Below, in pieces: positions 1 through 9,349 of a stretch of DNA of 59,630 nt. Both the position numbers and the translations under genes were made by a program. This DNA is from Bacteroidales bacterium (GTDB lineage: Bacteria; Bacteroidota; Bacteroidia; Bacteroidales; Bacteroidaceae): positions 1 to 59,630 of the forward strand of contig JAATGU010000114.1 of assembly GCA_015654535.1 (NCBI GenBank), in the 5' to 3' direction. Position 1 is the stretch's first letter, and every line of letters begins with the position of its first letter. Under the pieces are notes generated by a model. That model was given only the letters and a program-made list of their open reading frames with translations. It was not told where the DNA came from and ran no database searches.

Positions 1-1
1 A

Positions 2-856
2 AACTTTATTGATACTGCGAATGTATACAGTGAAGGAATAAGCGAGCAGATGACCGGTCAGGCCATCCGTGATTTGGGAATTAAACGAGATGACTTGGTT
101 GTTGCAACCAAAGTAAGAGGAGCGATGGGTACAGGGCCCAATCAGTCGGGCCTAAGCCGGAAACATATTCTGCAACAAGCCGACGAGAGTTTGGCACGTC
201 TTAATATGGACTATATAGACCTCTATCAGATTCATGGTTTTGATGCCTTAACACCGTTGGAAGAAACCCTTGATGCGTTGGATAGTCTGGTAAAAAGCGG
301 TAAAGTGCGCTACATTGGTTGCAGTAATCTGGCAGCCTGGCAAATTATGAAAGCGCTCGGAATATCCGCCGGCGAACATCTGGCAAAGTTTGTTTCTTTG
401 CAGGCCTATTACACCATAGCGGGACGAGATTTGGAACGAGAACTGGCCCCTATGTTACTTGACCAGCAACTTGGCCTTATGGTCTGGAGTCCATTGGCAG
501 GTGGTTTACTAAGTGGAAAGTACGGTCGGAACTCAACTTCGGAAGAAGGTCGCCGCGTGAGCTTCGATTTTCCGCCTGTCAACAAAGACAAAGCTTTTGA
601 TATCATCGAAGTAATGCAGCAAATTGCATCTGGCAAGCATATCACCGTTGCTCAGGTAGCGCTGGCCTGGTTGTTACATCAGCCCGTAGTTACCTCCGTT
701 ATTATAGGAGCCAGGAAGCAGGAGCAATTGACAGACAATCTTAAAGCCATTGACGTGCAGTTCACAGCCGAAGAGCTCACCCTGCTTGATGAAGTCAGCA
801 AGCTTTCTCCCGAATACCCCGGGTGGATGATTGAACGTCAGGGAACAGACCGCTGA
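2..856 (+). CDS. aldo/keto reductase, 5' end outside window
   Basis: NAD(P)H-dependent oxidoreductase of the aldo/keto reductase TIM-barrel superfamily. The frame is open from base 2 (reads NFIDTANVYSEG), so the true start lies upstream. DTANVYSEG carries the family's conserved Asp and catalytic Tyr, the DLYQIHGFD strand the conserved His, and YIGCSN and the C-terminal SVIIGARKQEQL segment the cofactor-binding loops. The C terminus is intact. Substrate cannot be told; the protein most resembles the bacterial YajO/YdhF-like group. It appears to be the last ordinary gene before the accessory island. Confidence 0.93.
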   Translation, partial: NFIDTANVYSEGISEQMTGQAIRDLGIKRDDLVVATKVRGAMGTGPNQSGLSRKHILQQADESLARLNMDYIDLYQIHGFDALTPLEETLDALDSLVKSGKVRYIGCSNLAAWQIMKALGISAGEHLAKFVSLQAYYTIAGRDLERELAPMLLDQQLGLMVWSPLAGGLLSGKYGRNSTSEEGRRVSFDFPPVNKDKAFDIIEVMQQIASGKHITVAQVALAWLLHQPVVTSVIIGARKQEQLTDNLKAIDVQFTAEELTLLDEVSKLSPEYPGWMIERQGTDR

Positions 857-942
857 GAATAATTAATCTGCGGTTGTAACCGGAACAGCAGCCTTTGCCT
901 CATTTATAGACTTTGAAATAGATATGGAACGAGGAATTATAA

Positions 943-1233
943 AGAGAGGCGGAAAATCCGTTTTACTTCCTGAAACTAATTTTCGCAGCTGCGAAAATAA
1001 CCGTTGCGAAATTTCCCCGACTGTGTATCATTGGCACCTTTACCAAAAAGCAAGAACAAAACCTGTTCAACCTTGCACGGTTCTTCAAAAAGTTTGGAGC
1101 TCTTTACGGTTTTAAGTATTTAGGCGCCGAACAGGATAAAGGTAATTTGTATCGGCAACTTGGATTACAGCGCACCAATTATTCATCAGTAACACAGAAT
1201 TATGTCGCTTCGTTGGAGAGTTTGAATGTGTAA
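943..1233 (+). pseudogene. C-terminal-like fragment of an unidentified protein
   Basis: This frame is open from 943 to the TAA at 1233 and reads plausible protein (for example CIIGTFTKKQEQNLFNLARF and FGALYGFKYLGAEQDKGNLY), but it has no convincing ATG and a stop just upstream. A shorter overlapping frame from 924 has an ATG but a less protein-like composition. I read it as the tail of a gene whose front was deleted; family not recognised. It is followed directly by a strong terminator, as a real gene end would be. Confidence 0.4.
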
Positions 1234-1246
1234 TCTAATTATTTAA

Positions 1247-1284
1247 GAATAGAGGGAGATAATTTCCCCTCTATTCGTCTTTTT
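1247..1284 (+). terminator. rho-independent terminator
   Basis: Perfect 10-bp stem GAATAGAGGG / CCCTCTATTC (1247-1256 with 1267-1276) around a 10-nt loop, followed by a T-rich run at 1280-1284. It insulates the restriction locus from upstream transcription. Confidence 0.85.
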
Positions 1285-1304
1285 ATAGCATAATTTTTCA
1301 TATA

Positions 1305-1327
1305 TTTGCGTTAGTATATAATTAACG
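1305..1327 (+). promoter_or_regulatory. candidate promoter/operator of the XRE regulator
   Basis: A TTTG (1305-1308) resembling the Bacteroidetes -33 element is followed by an inverted repeat CGTTA-N9-TAACG (1309-1313 with 1323-1327), 17 bp before the XRE start codon. A small palindrome here fits self-regulation by a C-protein-like regulator, but that is inference from position and symmetry only. Confidence 0.4.
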
Positions 1328-1343
1328 GTAAATATAAAATGCT

Positions 1344-1547
1344 ATGAACCGAATAAAAAAAGTACTTGAAGAGAAAGGCATTAAGCAAACGTGGCTTGCC
1401 GAGAAGATTGGCAAAAGTTTCAGCCAAACGAATGCTTATGTATGCAACCGCCGCCAGCCCAGCTTGGAGATGCTATTTGAGATAGCAAAGGTTCTTCAGG
1501 TAGACGTGAAAAAATTGATTGATAGCGATAATAAAGAAGGACGATAG
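1344..1547 (+). CDS. XRE/Cro-type small DNA-binding regulator
   Basis: A 67-residue protein that is almost entirely one helix-turn-helix domain (residues 3-60; recognition region around KIGKSFSQTNAYVCNRRQPS). Size and position, two bases before the helicase gene, match the controller (C) proteins that time expression of restriction-modification operons. The inverted repeat just upstream could be its own site. It could alternatively be a phage-type repressor relic, but the tight coupling to the next gene favours a restriction controller. Confidence 0.85.
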   Translation: MNRIKKVLEEKGIKQTWLAEKIGKSFSQTNAYVCNRRQPSLEMLFEIAKVLQVDVKKLIDSDNKEGR

Positions 1548-1549
1548 AT

Positions 1550-4500
1550 ATGAGTAATATACAAAATAGCTTTATCACTAATCAAGATAAATTTTTGTCT
1601 GAAATTATTAACGGAATTCTTCCTAAAAGTAATTCTGTTGATATTCTTGTTGGGTACTTCTACTATTCTGGATTTGAGCAAATATGTAGCAACCTTAAAG
1701 ATAAAAAAATAAGAGTGCTTGTAGGATTGGAGGTTGATACGCTTATATCCAATAAAGCAAGAGAAATTGATAGCTTTATTAAAACTAACCAATCCAGAGG
1801 ACAGAGCAAAGATAGCTATTACAGTTCTTTGGTTTCCATGTGGAATGAAACTGACTCTTTCGATTCTGATGAAAAAATTGATGCTTTCAAGCTGTTCTAT
1901 TCCAAAATAATAGATGGCTCCTTAGAAATTCGGAAAACAGAAGATCCTTGCCATGCAAAAATGTATCTGTTTGAATATAACGATATGGTTAATGAAGGAG
2001 GCGAAGCTCCGGGAACAGTTATCACAGGCTCAAGTAATCTTTCGCACGCCGGCTTAAAAGGGCGATTGGAGATAAATGCACGGTTCTCTGACAAGCAGAG
2101 CTATATTGACGGAAAATCCATTTTCGACAGTTTGTGGGAAACTTCCATTTCTATTGCAGACAAAGATACATTGGGCGAATTTGAAGATAAAGTGATAAAA
2201 CATATATGGTACGAGAAATTACACCGTCCCTATTTGATGTATATCAGAGTGTTGAGCGAATATTTTTCTATTCCGACAAAAGAGAATCTACTCACTCCTC
2301 ATGACATAACTGATGGAAAATTCTTTAACTTGAAATATCAAACAGATGCTACTCAAATGGCCATAAATGCCATTGAAAATCATAATGGCGTAATTGTGGC
2401 AGATGTGGTTGGCTTGGGTAAAAGTATAATCGCTGCAACGGTAGCCAAGAATTTGAAACTAAGAACAATTATTATTTGTCCTCCTCACCTGAAACTTCAA
2501 TGGGAAGAATATAAAGACGAGTTCAAGTTTGCCGCATCCGTATTTAGCAGCGGTCAAATAAATGGAGCATTATCTCATTATAAGTCTATTTCAAACAAGG
2601 AAGAACAATTCCTGATAATTATTGACGAGGCACACAAATATCGTAATGAATATACGCAGGATTATGCCAATCTACATAATTTGTGTTCAGACAATAAAGT
2701 GATGTTGCTTACCGCCACACCTTTCAATAACCGTCCGGACGACATCTATTCCATGTTAAAGCTGTTTCAGATTCCAACAAAATCAACACTTAAAACAGTA
2801 GATAATCTGGGTGTGGCCTTCAAAGAGCTAATAGATAAATATAAACAACTTACAAAAGATAAAAGAGAAGGCGAGGCGACAGATGAACAGGTTAAGGCTG
2901 CAATTAACAAAATAGCCAAAACCATACGCTCCATTATCAGTCCGTTGGTGGTGCGACGTTCAAGACTCGATTTGGAGGAGATACCCGAATACAAAAAAGA
3001 CCTTGAAAAGCAAAAAATAAAAACAGTTCTGCCCAACGATCCAGAATTGTTGGATTACGATTTGGGCGGTTTGCGCGATTTGTACCTTAAAACATTAGAC
3101 CGAATAGACTCTAAAGATAAAGAAGATGGCATATATCGGTTTAAGGCAGCCCGATACGCTCCGGTAACTTATGTTCCAGAAGACAAGAAAGAGGCTCTTG
3201 CCAAAGAATTGGAAAAAAAAACGGGAGTTGATTTTAGACTGTTGATCGGTCGGCAAAGAAACATTTCCGACTTTATGCGTAAACTCTTGGTCAGAAGATT
3301 CGAGAGTTCGGTTCAATCTTTTAAAACCTCGTTGGGTTATATGATTCAATCATCAGAAAATGTGTTGCGGTGGATAGAAAAAAGTGGCAAAATACCTGTT
3401 TACAAAAAAGGAGATTTGCCCAGCGTTGATGATTTCTATACATCTACTGACGACGGCTTAATTGAAGTGCAGGAACTTTTTGATAAATATACCGAAAGAG
3501 GTTTTTTTGAAATAGACATGAAGTATATCAATGATGATTTTGTAAAAGAAGTAAAATCAGACATTGAGTTACTGAAATCCATTTCAAATGAGTGGTTTGG
3601 CGATAGAGGAGTGATAACAACAGACCCGAAGTTGGATTCTTTTGTGCATATCTTAAATGATAAGTTACAGCGTGACCCCAAACGGAAAATTATTGTGTTT
3701 ACAGAATTTGCAGATACGGCAGATTATTTGGGCGAAAGACTAAAGGATTCAGGATTGAAAGTATTCAAATATACCTCGGCAGATGCTTCGCCTCATAACA
3801 AGGAGACCATCCGTGCTAACTTCGATGCCGGACTGAAACAGGAGATGCAACGCGATGATTACAACATACTGATTGCCACAGATGCCATCTCCGAAGGCTA
3901 TAACTTGCACCGTGCCGGAGCTATCTTTAATTACGACATACCCTATAATCCCACGCGTGTTATTCAGCGTATTGGGCGTATCAATCGCATCAACAAGAAG
4001 ATGTTCGATGAATTGTATATCTACAACTATTTCCCTACTGATGTAGGCGAAAGCGAAACTCGTACCAAAGAGATTTCAACACTAAAGATGGCTATGATTC
4101 ACGCCATTATGGGAGAAGACACAAAAGCTCTGACAAAGGAAGAGGAGCTTAACGCTTTCTTTGCGGAGCGATATAAACAAGAATTCAGCAAAAGCGAAGA
4201 GTCCTCTTGGGATAACAAATACCACAACTTACTCAATAAACTGAAAGGTAAACCTGAATATAATGAAGCCCTAAACATCCAGCATCGTTCACGTACAGGA
4301 CGCAAAGCGGACAAACCACTTTCGGGAGTGCTTATGTTTGGAAAGAAAGGGAATGACTTTGTTTTTAAATTGGGAAATTCAGAGGCAAATGTTCCTGTGT
4401 CATTGGCTGCTGAAGAAGCCATTTCTCTATTCGAAGCCACAGAGCAAGAAGAGGCGTTCGAGGTTTCAAAGGCATTTGATAAAATCTATCAAAAGGTGAA

Positions 4501-4810
4501 ATCCCATCTATTCAAAGGGTTGCAGCAAGACCGCAACGAAAAGGAACGCCTCAATGCCATGGCTAAAATAAAATTAGTGCGCCAGTCAGGTATCGTGACA
4601 ACGGACTACTTGGAAGATTTAATAACAGTTATAGAGAGTGATGGGCTTTCGGGCTACGAATTGCGATACATCAACCAACTAACTGCTAAAGATTACGCCA
4701 AATTACCCAAAGAGATTGAGCAGAACTATCTTGATAGAATTATTTCGAGAGCAAATAAAGTGGACGAAGGTAATGAAGTGTTGATTTTAGCGGAAGAACT
4801 ACAAAACTAA
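1550..4810 (+). CDS. PLD-nuclease / SNF2-type helicase fusion
   Basis: A 1086-residue protein with an N-terminal phospholipase-D-type nuclease domain (HAK at 135-137, GSSN at 160-163, one HKD half-site, so probably active as a dimer) followed by a superfamily-2 helicase: Walker A GLGKS at 288-292, DEAH at 359-362, motif III LTATPF, and motif VI QRIGRINR near 806. Such fusions translocate on DNA and cut it, and commonly accompany defence methyltransferases. It follows the XRE gene by 2 bp and precedes the KilA-N fragment by 6 bp, so it is in one operon with the methyltransferase at 5081. It is not DISARM as usually defined (no drmA or drmB seen). Motifs appear intact. Confidence 0.9.
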   Translation: MSNIQNSFITNQDKFLSEIINGILPKSNSVDILVGYFYYSGFEQICSNLKDKKIRVLVGLEVDTLISNKAREIDSFIKTNQSRGQSKDSYYSSLVSMWNETDSFDSDEKIDAFKLFYSKIIDGSLEIRKTEDPCHAKMYLFEYNDMVNEGGEAPGTVITGSSNLSHAGLKGRLEINARFSDKQSYIDGKSIFDSLWETSISIADKDTLGEFEDKVIKHIWYEKLHRPYLMYIRVLSEYFSIPTKENLLTPHDITDGKFFNLKYQTDATQMAINAIENHNGVIVADVVGLGKSIIAATVAKNLKLRTIIICPPHLKLQWEEYKDEFKFAASVFSSGQINGALSHYKSISNKEEQFLIIIDEAHKYRNEYTQDYANLHNLCSDNKVMLLTATPFNNRPDDIYSMLKLFQIPTKSTLKTVDNLGVAFKELIDKYKQLTKDKREGEATDEQVKAAINKIAKTIRSIISPLVVRRSRLDLEEIPEYKKDLEKQKIKTVLPNDPELLDYDLGGLRDLYLKTLDRIDSKDKEDGIYRFKAARYAPVTYVPEDKKEALAKELEKKTGVDFRLLIGRQRNISDFMRKLLVRRFESSVQSFKTSLGYMIQSSENVLRWIEKSGKIPVYKKGDLPSVDDFYTSTDDGLIEVQELFDKYTERGFFEIDMKYINDDFVKEVKSDIELLKSISNEWFGDRGVITTDPKLDSFVHILNDKLQRDPKRKIIVFTEFADTADYLGERLKDSGLKVFKYTSADASPHNKETIRANFDAGLKQEMQRDDYNILIATDAISEGYNLHRAGAIFNYDIPYNPTRVIQRIGRINRINKKMFDELYIYNYFPTDVGESETRTKEISTLKMAMIHAIMGEDTKALTKEEELNAFFAERYKQEFSKSEESSWDNKYHNLLNKLKGKPEYNEALNIQHRSRTGRKADKPLSGVLMFGKKGNDFVFKLGNSEANVPVSLAAEEAISLFEATEQEEAFEVSKAFDKIYQKVKSHLFKGLQQDRNEKERLNAMAKIKLVRQSGIVTTDYLEDLITVIESDGLSGYELRYINQLTAKDYAKLPKEIEQNYLDRIISRANKVDEGNEVLILAEELQN

Positions 4811-4816
4811 GAGATT

Positions 4817-5074
4817 ATGGCAAAGAAAGAAATAAAAATAAATGAAATAAAAATCTCTTTAGTTCAGCAAGGAACTGAAGATTATATTTCACTAACAGAC
4901 ATGGCGAGATATAAAGATATGGAACGAACCAATTACATTATTCAAAATTGGATGCGTACTCGTTATGCCATAGAGTTTATTGGATTGTGGGAGAAATTAT
5001 TTAATCCTAATTTTAAAAGCATCGAATTCGATGCCTTTAAGAATGATGTAGAAAATAGAAAATACTTAAAATAG
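4817..5074 (+). CDS. KilA-N domain protein, probably truncated
   Basis: 85 residues matching the front of KilA-N domain proteins (YISLTDMARYKD then IIQNWMRTRYAIEFIGLWE). Family members are usually about 250 residues or more, continuing with a GRYGGTFAHKDIAFEF-type segment that is absent here. KilA-N is a DNA-binding domain of phage and defence loci. The gene sits within the restriction operon, 6 bp after the helicase and 6 bp before the methyltransferase. It may be a functional mini-version kept for translational coupling or a remnant; the sequence cannot decide. Confidence 0.75.
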   Translation: MAKKEIKINEIKISLVQQGTEDYISLTDMARYKDMERTNYIIQNWMRTRYAIEFIGLWEKLFNPNFKSIEFDAFKNDVENRKYLK

Positions 5075-5080
5075 CATACA

Positions 5081-8000
5081 ATGGAATTTAATAAAGCATA
5101 CAATAGAGAGGATTTTTTACAATTTCTACGAGTAAACTTTTTGCCTGAAGATTTTATTGAACAGAACAATAATGTAATTCTACGCACTCAAACAAAGTAC
5201 ACCACGAGTGCCATTAAACTGGGTACTTGTAAATCGTTAGATTTGGTGGTATATGAAGTTAAGCACACTGGCAAAGAGGACCCACGCGTTGGATTGTCAA
5301 AGGAAGCTTTCCGGCTTCTTGCCGATGAGTGGCAAAGTAGAGCATTGGTGTTGTTTATTCCGCAATATAATGATGCGAACTATCGTTTCTCACTCATTAA
5401 TATTGATTTAAAAGAAGATAGCAAAGGGAAACCTGTCAAGGAATACTCTCATCCTCGCAGGTATTCTTACTACTTAGGGGAAGGTATAGGTGGATATACA
5501 CCAAATAAATATCTATTTGAAAAGGGACGAGTTTTGTCTGTAAAAGAGTTGCAGGAACGTTTCTCTACAGAGGTACTTACAAAAGCATTCTATAACGAAT
5601 TGTCCGATTGGTATGCTTGGGCAATAAATATAGTCAAGTTTCCGAATGACATTGACGATGATGAAGACGATACAAAATACAACACTGAAAGTGTTATTCG
5701 CCTTATCACACGGCTTATTTTCGTATGGTTCTTAAAGCAGCGCAAACTTGTTCCTAATGAGTTCTTTGATCAAGAATATATAGCAAATAATCTGATAAAA
5801 GACTTTGATCCCCACTTAAAAGATAATTTATTTTGGAAAACAGAAGAAAGTGTTTACTACAAAGCCATCCTGCAAAATCTATTTTTTGCTATGCTGAATA
5901 GCCCTATTACTCCAGAGGGAAAGAATACTATAACCGAAAGACGCTTTAAGAGAGATAGAAATGGGTTTGACAACAATAAATTGATGCGTTATTATGATAA
6001 ATTTTCTAACCCTAATTTATTCTTAAAACTGGCAAACGACGCAGTGCCATTTTTGAATGGTGGATTGTTTGAATGTTTAGACGATAAGCAGAATAAGATG
6101 TATATCGATGGCTTTTCTGATAGAGATGTCGTTCAAAAACATCTTATTATTCCAGATTATCTATTCTTTGGTGAGGAAGCAGGAAAGGATATTGACCTTT
6201 CGGAGTTTTATGGCGATAAGAGGAAGACGAAAGTTAGCGCACTAGGTATTATAGATATTCTAAAACGCTATAATTTTACCGTTGAAGAGAATACACCTTT
6301 CGACCAAGAGGTGTCGCTTGACCCTGAGCTATTAGGGAAAGTGTTTGAAAATCTTTTGGCAAGTTTTAACCCCGAAACAAAAACCACAGCACGTAAACAA
6401 ACCGGTTCGTTCTATACACCACGTGAAATTGTGCAATATATGGTAGATGAAAGCCTTGTGGCTCACCTTATACGCAGCGTCGGAGAAGAACTGGAAGAGG
6501 AGTATCGTAAACTTATGCGTTATACCGATGAAAAGATTACACTTACCGCTGAGCAAAAAAAATCCATTATGCACTCTTTGTATGAGTGTAAAATCTTAGA
6601 CCCTGCGTGTGGTTCTGGTGCATTCCCTATGGGGGTACTCCAACAAATGGTACATATTCTTTCACAACTCGACCCCGATAATAAAGAGTGGAAAGATATT
6701 TTAATGCAAGATGCCATTGATGAAACTACCGAAGCCTACAAAACAGCCTCGTCTGAAGAACGAGCCGAAGTAGTTGCTGATATTGAGCGTAGTTTTAATG
6801 ATAATCTTAACCGTCCCGACTATGCACGTAAACTCTATCTGATTGAACGTTGTATCTTTGGTGTGGATATTCAGCCTATTGCAATTCAGATTTCAAAGCT
6901 TCGTTTCTTTATATCGCTTATTGTAGATCAAAAGGCAAACAACAACCCAGCTGATAACTTTGGTATCCGTCCATTGCCTAACCTTGAAGCTAAATTTGTG
7001 GCAGCAAACACCTTGATAGGTTTGAATAAAAAAGAGGCTACACTCTTTGACACCGATGCTATCAAAGCAAAAGAGAATGAACTTAAAGAGGCTAAGCATA
7101 AAATTTTCGGAGCAAAGACTAGTAAAACAAAAACAAAATGGAAAGAAAGAGTTGCAGAGTTGCGTGTCGAGATTGCCGATACCCTAAGAGAAGCCGATGC
7201 TGTTGGCAATAATGAAGCTCAACAGCTTGCACTGTGGGATATGTTCGACCAAAATGCAAGTTCTCCATTTTTTGATCCTGAATGGATGTTTGGGGTTAAA
7301 GATGAATTTGATATAGTAATTGGAAATCCGCCATATGTAGATATAAAGGCGTTACCTAATGATGAGGTAAATGAGTATTTTAAAAAGTATAAAACTACTT
7401 CAAATAGAATAAATCTTTACGCAATATTTATTGAACGAGGATGTGATATTCTTGGGAATACAGGTACATTATGCTTTATTAACCCAAATTCAATGCTTGT
7501 AAATTCTTCTTATTCAAAATTAAGAGAATATATTTTGCCATATATTAACAAGATTATAAAACTTCCTGATGATATTTTCGAAACTGCAACAGTAGAAACT
7601 ATCATATTTTCACTCTCAAAATTGAATAATTCCAATATCATTCAAGGAAAAAAATTTCAATCAAATGAATTGGCAAATCTTAACGATATTAAATTCATAA
7701 ATTTTTATCGCAAAACATGGGAAAATGATAATGATAAACGGTTCAACATCTTCATTACTCCAGTAGAGATGTCTTTGATAAAAAAGATAGAAAACAACTC
7801 TGCTAAACTAATTAAATTAGCAGATTTCTCTTTGGGTATAACACCTTATGATAAAGCAAAGGGGCATAGTCAGTCTTTTATTAAATCACGAGGACTTCAT
7901 TCTACTATAAAAAAATCAGATGAATACAAAAAGTTAATAAAAGGTTCAAATATATATAAATTTTGTGTTTATGGAAGTTCGGATGAATACATTAAATATT

Positions 8001-8500
8001 CTACTGAATTAGGTGCCCCAAGACAAAAAAGGTTTTTTACAGATGAAAAACTGATAGTACGTCAAATTCTATCAACTAATCCATTGGAAATGATTGTAGC
8101 ATATTCGAATGAAGATCATTTTTTTACGCAAATTGGGTTTTCTATTATTCCTAGGAACAAACAAGAATTACCAGTCAAATACTTGTTGTCTTTAATCAAT
8201 TCTAAGCTTATGAATTTTTATCATTCTTACAAGTATCTTGATATGGAGAAGATTACTTTTCCCAAAATTTTAATTGAAAACTGTAAACAATTTCCGATTA
8301 AGATAGCTAATAATATAAATGATTTTATAATTCAAGTAGACCAAATTTTAGATGCAAAAAAAGCAGCTCCCAAAGCCGACACCTCCGCTCTCGAAACCAA
8401 AATTGACTTCTTGGTTTATAAACTCTACAACTTAACCTACAATGAGGTACTTATTATCGACCCAAACACAACAATAACAAAAGAACAATACGAAAAATAA
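5081..8500 (+). CDS. type IIG-like restriction enzyme / N6-adenine DNA methyltransferase
   Basis: A 1139-residue Eco57I-class protein. An N-terminal PD-(D/E)xK-like nuclease signature is visible (D54 and EVK at 59-61). The SAM-binding motif I is DPACGSG (507-513) and the catalytic motif IV is NPPY (749-752), the adenine-N6 form. A variable region from about 780 to 1100 is more AT-rich and fits a target-recognition domain. Helical linkers rich in Lys/Glu lie around 670-720. Together with the PLD-helicase upstream it makes a likely restriction system in which the methylase marks self DNA. The reading frame is complete. The recognition site cannot be inferred. Confidence 0.9.
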   Translation: MEFNKAYNREDFLQFLRVNFLPEDFIEQNNNVILRTQTKYTTSAIKLGTCKSLDLVVYEVKHTGKEDPRVGLSKEAFRLLADEWQSRALVLFIPQYNDANYRFSLINIDLKEDSKGKPVKEYSHPRRYSYYLGEGIGGYTPNKYLFEKGRVLSVKELQERFSTEVLTKAFYNELSDWYAWAINIVKFPNDIDDDEDDTKYNTESVIRLITRLIFVWFLKQRKLVPNEFFDQEYIANNLIKDFDPHLKDNLFWKTEESVYYKAILQNLFFAMLNSPITPEGKNTITERRFKRDRNGFDNNKLMRYYDKFSNPNLFLKLANDAVPFLNGGLFECLDDKQNKMYIDGFSDRDVVQKHLIIPDYLFFGEEAGKDIDLSEFYGDKRKTKVSALGIIDILKRYNFTVEENTPFDQEVSLDPELLGKVFENLLASFNPETKTTARKQTGSFYTPREIVQYMVDESLVAHLIRSVGEELEEEYRKLMRYTDEKITLTAEQKKSIMHSLYECKILDPACGSGAFPMGVLQQMVHILSQLDPDNKEWKDILMQDAIDETTEAYKTASSEERAEVVADIERSFNDNLNRPDYARKLYLIERCIFGVDIQPIAIQISKLRFFISLIVDQKANNNPADNFGIRPLPNLEAKFVAANTLIGLNKKEATLFDTDAIKAKENELKEAKHKIFGAKTSKTKTKWKERVAELRVEIADTLREADAVGNNEAQQLALWDMFDQNASSPFFDPEWMFGVKDEFDIVIGNPPYVDIKALPNDEVNEYFKKYKTTSNRINLYAIFIERGCDILGNTGTLCFINPNSMLVNSSYSKLREYILPYINKIIKLPDDIFETATVETIIFSLSKLNNSNIIQGKKFQSNELANLNDIKFINFYRKTWENDNDKRFNIFITPVEMSLIKKIENNSAKLIKLADFSLGITPYDKAKGHSQSFIKSRGLHSTIKKSDEYKKLIKGSNIYKFCVYGSSDEYIKYSTELGAPRQKRFFTDEKLIVRQILSTNPLEMIVAYSNEDHFFTQIGFSIIPRNKQELPVKYLLSLINSKLMNFYHSYKYLDMEKITFPKILIENCKQFPIKIANNINDFIIQVDQILDAKKAAPKADTSALETKIDFLVYKLYNLTYNEVLIIDPNTTITKEQYEK

Positions 8501-8510
8501 ACAACATGTT

Positions 8511-9104
8511 ATGGAATCACAATTAGAAAATAGTTTAAAACAATTAATTTTTGCATGAGCGGAAACAATATTTATATAGATTATTTTTCAGTTTTAGGTC
8601 CAATAGATCCACAAGTGCAAAATAAAGACGGTAAATGGGTTGCCGCACTAGGATATTTGGATAAAGTAAATGAATATGTAGAAAAGGCGAAGAATGGTAG
8701 TTTAGCTAATATCGAATTTGCTATATTAAAAGAATTTGATTTAGCAGGGCTAAGAAATTATGAACAAGCACGAAATTTAACTATTGACTTATCAAAAAAA
8801 ATAACTTGTGAACTATAAATTAAAGAATTGGGACAGACATACTAAATCGAGAGATATTATAACGGAGGAAGAGAAACAAAAAATAGCTGAAGAAATTACT
8901 GCGCATTTAAGTAATAATTATGATTGGAAATCTCATAGGAGACCAATTAATATTTATGTCCTAAAATTATTAAAATTAAGAATAGAAGATTATCACTATA
9001 ACCTTCTATTCTGACCATTAATACGGGATTATTATGAAACGATGTCTGATTTTATCAGAATGAAAGGATTTCAATTATTTATTCATGATGGAAATTTTAT
9101 TTAA
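8511..9104 (+). pseudogene. remnant of a serine-dehydrogenase-type (SDH/SppA-like) protease
   Basis: Pieces of one protein appear in succession. A short front (MESQLENSLKQLIFA, 8511-8558) is followed by a piece with YFSVLGPIDPQV (8555-8818), then a frameshifted continuation with YKLKNWDRHTKSRDI (8808-9014), then an in-frame TGA and the final segment IRDYYETMSDFIRMKGF up to 9104. This order matches the C-terminal half of ClpP/SppA-fold serine dehydrogenase proteinases, known in restriction and defence islands. The catalytic middle is deleted. It is dead, with at least one deletion, one frameshift and one nonsense change. Confidence 0.75.
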
Positions 9105-9105
9105 T

Positions 9106-9330
9106 ATGAACGAATTTAGCAAAAGGAAAAAGGTGCTATCCACGTATCAGTCAGATGATTTCGTTGAAGAATCAAACAAAATCATATCTGAATACTATGA
9201 TAGTTTGGTAAAGTATGGAGTTGAAAAGAAGAGAAAAAACATGTTGATTCTACCGGAAGATAGACCTTTTAAGTATGTAATCCCAATAAGTTATCTGAAT
9301 TACGTCATGTGGATCAATGAAGTTTATTAA
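9106..9330 (+). CDS. small hypothetical protein before tcmP
   Basis: A 74-residue charged protein (start chosen at 9106, two bases after the protease relic ends; an earlier ATG at 9085 would overlap the relic). Visible features are a Lys/Glu-rich helical first half and a hydrophobic last third (YVIPISYLNYVMWINEVY). No family recognised. It lies 19 bp before tcmP on the same strand and may be part of that module. Confidence 0.5.
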   Translation: MNEFSKRKKVLSTYQSDDFVEESNKIISEYYDSLVKYGVEKKRKNMLILPEDRPFKYVIPISYLNYVMWINEVY

Positions 9331-9349
9331 TTTATTAAAACAATAATCT

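Noticed and set aside
924..1115. 63-codon frame with ATG
   Set aside because: The alternative frame to 1233 reads more like protein; this one has an irregular composition.
1550..8500. DISARM or BREX system
   Set aside because: Neither drmA/drmB nor brxC/pglZ genes are present; only a helicase/nuclease and a type IIG-like methylase.
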